Shown: positions 5,457 to 7,063 of the stretch, piece after piece
Position numbering within the stretch: position 1 is the first letter of the stretch
Layout of the letters: every line of letters starts with the position of its first letter
Source: Clostridia bacterium
GTDB lineage: Bacteria > Bacillota > Clostridia > Oscillospirales > Acutalibacteraceae
NCBI GenBank assembly: GCA_900767015.1
Contig: CAAFXQ010000209.1
Location: 1-7,063, forward strand
Direction of reading: 5' to 3'
Length of the DNA: 7,063 bases
Notes under the pieces: generated by a model
The model's database searches: none
Seen by the model: the letters and a program-made list of their open reading frames with translations, nothing else
What the model was told of the DNA's origin: nothing
Position numbers and translations under genes: made by a program

Positions 5457-7063
5457 TTACTGTTTTTTCACGGTCTGTAAGAAGTCGCCGACCATTCCCT
5501 TGACTTCGTCGTTCAAGCCGAGAACCTTAAGGTTGAGAACGGTGCTGAGCTTGATTTTCTTCGTGGCGGCAATCAGCAGCTTGTTGGAAATAAGTCCGCC
5601 GAGCATGGATTTTGCCATGCCCTGAACGTCGGGATTCGAGAGAATGTCACCGATATAGTCGTCAACGCTGAAGCAGGTCGGGTCGAGTTCTTCTCTCTTC
5701 GGCAAAAACCAGTTTCTGACCATTGATGTACAGCCGTCGGGAAGAGAATACTCTCTCGGATATTCGGCAACGCCCTCAAAAGTGACGGTTTCCTTGCTCT
5801 TGCCGGCGGTGACGGTAACGGTGTTTTCACCCTCCTTGATGGGGACGCCCTCAAAGACAAAGACGTGGCTTCCCGAAACGGTCTTTTCGTAGTCGCCGCA
5901 TTTGAGCGTTACCTTGGCGTAGTTCGAATCAACCCGGAATGTCTTTTCGCCGACGGTGCGGTACTTGTAGCGTGAGCCTTCAAGATGAACGAACTTTTCG
6001 TCTGACCAGAAGGCTTTGTATATATAGAAAGCGTCTTTTCTTGTCTTTCTGTCAAAGGTAACAAGACCCTTGTTGTTTCTTCCTCTGACGCCGCCCTCGT
6101 TTCTCATCGCCGAGCCGAAGTCGAACATATTCCATACATAAGAGCCCCAGAGCCATTCGGTGTTGTTGATGGTGTTGAGATAATGCTCATGGAAAATAGC
6201 CTGATAGCCCTCGCTGTAATCGCCCTGAGCCGGGTCGTCGGAATAGTAGCCCAAAACCGCTTCAGCGCCGTATTCGGAAAGGCACAGCGGCTGATTCGGG
6301 TTGGCGGCTTTATACTTCGGAAGCCATTCGTCGATTCCGTCAACCGTTTTCATGTACCAGCCGTAATAATGGTTGTAGCCCATGATGTCGGTAATCTGAT
6401 TGAGCTTCGATTCAACACCGCACATCGTAACCTGTGCACAGGTCGTCGGTCTTGACGGGTCGAGTGCGTGAGCCAGATCGTTGAGCTCCTGAATATACGG
6501 TACGATATTGCCGCTTTCGCCCTGAATCGTGATTTCGTTTTCGATGCCCCAGCAGAAGATAGAAGCGTGGTGCATATTCTGCTTAATCAGCTCTTCAAGC
6601 TGAGACAGCGCATTCTCCTGACGGTTTGCGGAAAATCTCGAAATAACCGGTACCTCCGCCCAAACGAGGAAGCCCATCTCGTCGCACAGCGAATAAAACT
6701 CTTCCGCCTGCTGATAGTGCGCCAGACGAAGCGAGTTTGCGCCGACCTCTTTAATCAGCTTCAAATCCTCCTCGTGCTCCTTGATGGTAAGAGCGTTGCC
6801 GAGCCCCTCCCTGTCCTGATGACGGGAAACACCCTTAAGCTTGATGTGCTTGCCGTTTAAGAAACAGCCCTTGTCGGGGTCAAACTTGACTTCACGGAAG
6901 CCGAAACGCTTTTCGACCTTGTCGATAATTTCGCCGTTCATGGAAAGTGTGGCACGAAGCGTATACAGATACGGATTTTCCATGCCGTTCCAGAGAATCG
7001 GGTCGTTTACATGAAGTCTTGTCTTGTTGCCAGCACAAGCGACAACCTTGCCGTCCTTGTCGA
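5457..7063 (-). CDS. Glycoside hydrolase family 2 enzyme, beta-galactosidase or beta-glucuronidase (5' end outside window)
   Basis: The frame is open from the window edge to TAA at 5457-5459, about 535 codons. The ATG at 6983 is internal: before it the frame reads HVNDPILWNGMENPYLY, conserved GH2 sequence. The missing part is the N-terminal sugar-binding domain and part of the Ig-like domain. Counting from that Met, the TIM barrel starts near GCFLNGKHIKLKGVSRHQD (39-57). The acid/base is E150 in WGIENEI and the nucleophile E237 in LSEYGAE. WNMFDFGSAMRNEGG (284-298) and GRNNKGLVTFDRK (301-313) follow. N303-x-K305 resembles the NxK motif of beta-glucuronidases, but GH2 enzymes annotated as beta-galactosidases can have N-D-K here, so specificity is open. 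An Ig-like beta domain (about 335-405) and a helical tail (about 430-508) end the protein. First visible gene of the operon with the symporter; the visible part cannot show a signal peptide. Confidence 0.9.
   Translation of the reverse strand, partial: DKDGKVVACAGNKTRLHVNDPILWNGMENPYLYTLRATLSMNGEIIDKVEKRFGFREVKFDPDKGCFLNGKHIKLKGVSRHQDREGLGNALTIKEHEEDLKLIKEVGANSLRLAHYQQAEEFYSLCDEMGFLVWAEVPVISRFSANRQENALSQLEELIKQNMHHASIFCWGIENEITIQGESGNIVPYIQELNDLAHALDPSRPTTCAQVTMCGVESKLNQITDIMGYNHYYGWYMKTVDGIDEWLPKYKAANPNQPLCLSEYGAEAVLGYYSDDPAQGDYSEGYQAIFHEHYLNTINNTEWLWGSYVWNMFDFGSAMRNEGGVRGRNNKGLVTFDRKTRKDAFYIYKAFWSDEKFVHLEGSRYKYRTVGEKTFRVDSNYAKVTLKCGDYEKTVSGSHVFVFEGVPIKEGENTVTVTAGKSKETVTFEGVAEYPREYSLPDGCTSMVRNWFLPKREELDPTCFSVDDYIGDILSNPDVQGMAKSMLGGLISNKLLIAATKKIKLSTVLNLKVLGLNDEVKGMVGDFLQTVKKQ

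Noticed and set aside
1..7063. CRISPR array, tRNA, rRNA, insertion sequence or phage genes
   Set aside because: No spaced direct-repeat array, cloverleaf sequence, transposase motif or terminal inverted repeats were seen on either strand.

Overview
The window looks like chromosome of an anaerobic, gut-type member of the Clostridia, probably near Oscillospiraceae/Ruminococcaceae. This is an inference from several things seen together: strong GGAGG ribosome binding sites, consensus SigA-type promoters, a flavodiiron protein typical of anaerobes, an iron-dependent lactaldehyde reductase used in deoxy-sugar fermentation, and a sugar symporter next to a family 2 glycosidase. No phage, insertion sequence, CRISPR array, rRNA or tRNA is visible. 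Most of it is ordinary metabolic and ribosomal sequence.

Layout. Positions 1-541 (+) hold the C-terminal half of an FprA-type flavodiiron protein. It converges on fucO (609-1757, -), and the two share a bidirectional terminator at 559-593. Upstream of fucO is a short control region (about 1785-1843) with a 17-bp inverted repeat and repeated TTTAGGT half-sites. Then comes the ribosomal pair rplM-rpsI (2759-1912, -), with a near-consensus extended -10 promoter (2799-2827) and its own terminator (1858-1893), so fucO is a neighbour of the ribosomal operon and not part of it. Positions 2860-3084 hold only a T-rich stretch and a doubtful small coiled-coil reading frame. Next is a solitary gene for a four-helix membrane protein of unknown function (3085-3681, -), driven by a perfect TTGACA-17-TATAAT promoter whose -35 box sits inside an inverted repeat. 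Between that promoter and 3919 is about 150 bp of apparent gene debris. The rest of the window is a two-gene sugar operon on the minus strand, read from the right edge: a family 2 glycoside hydrolase (7063-5457, 5' end outside the window), then a GPH-family cation symporter (5424-3967), closed by a strong terminator (3911-3951).

How they work together. The symporter probably imports a beta-galactoside or beta-glucuronide that the neighbouring GH2 enzyme hydrolyses inside the cell. FucO would dispose of reducing equivalents by reducing L-lactaldehyde, from fucose or rhamnose, to 1,2-propanediol. FprA would remove O2 or NO. I did not find a clearly new biological system. The best leads are the operator-like sites in front of fucO and of the unknown membrane protein, that membrane protein itself, and the C-terminal extension of the GH2 enzyme.
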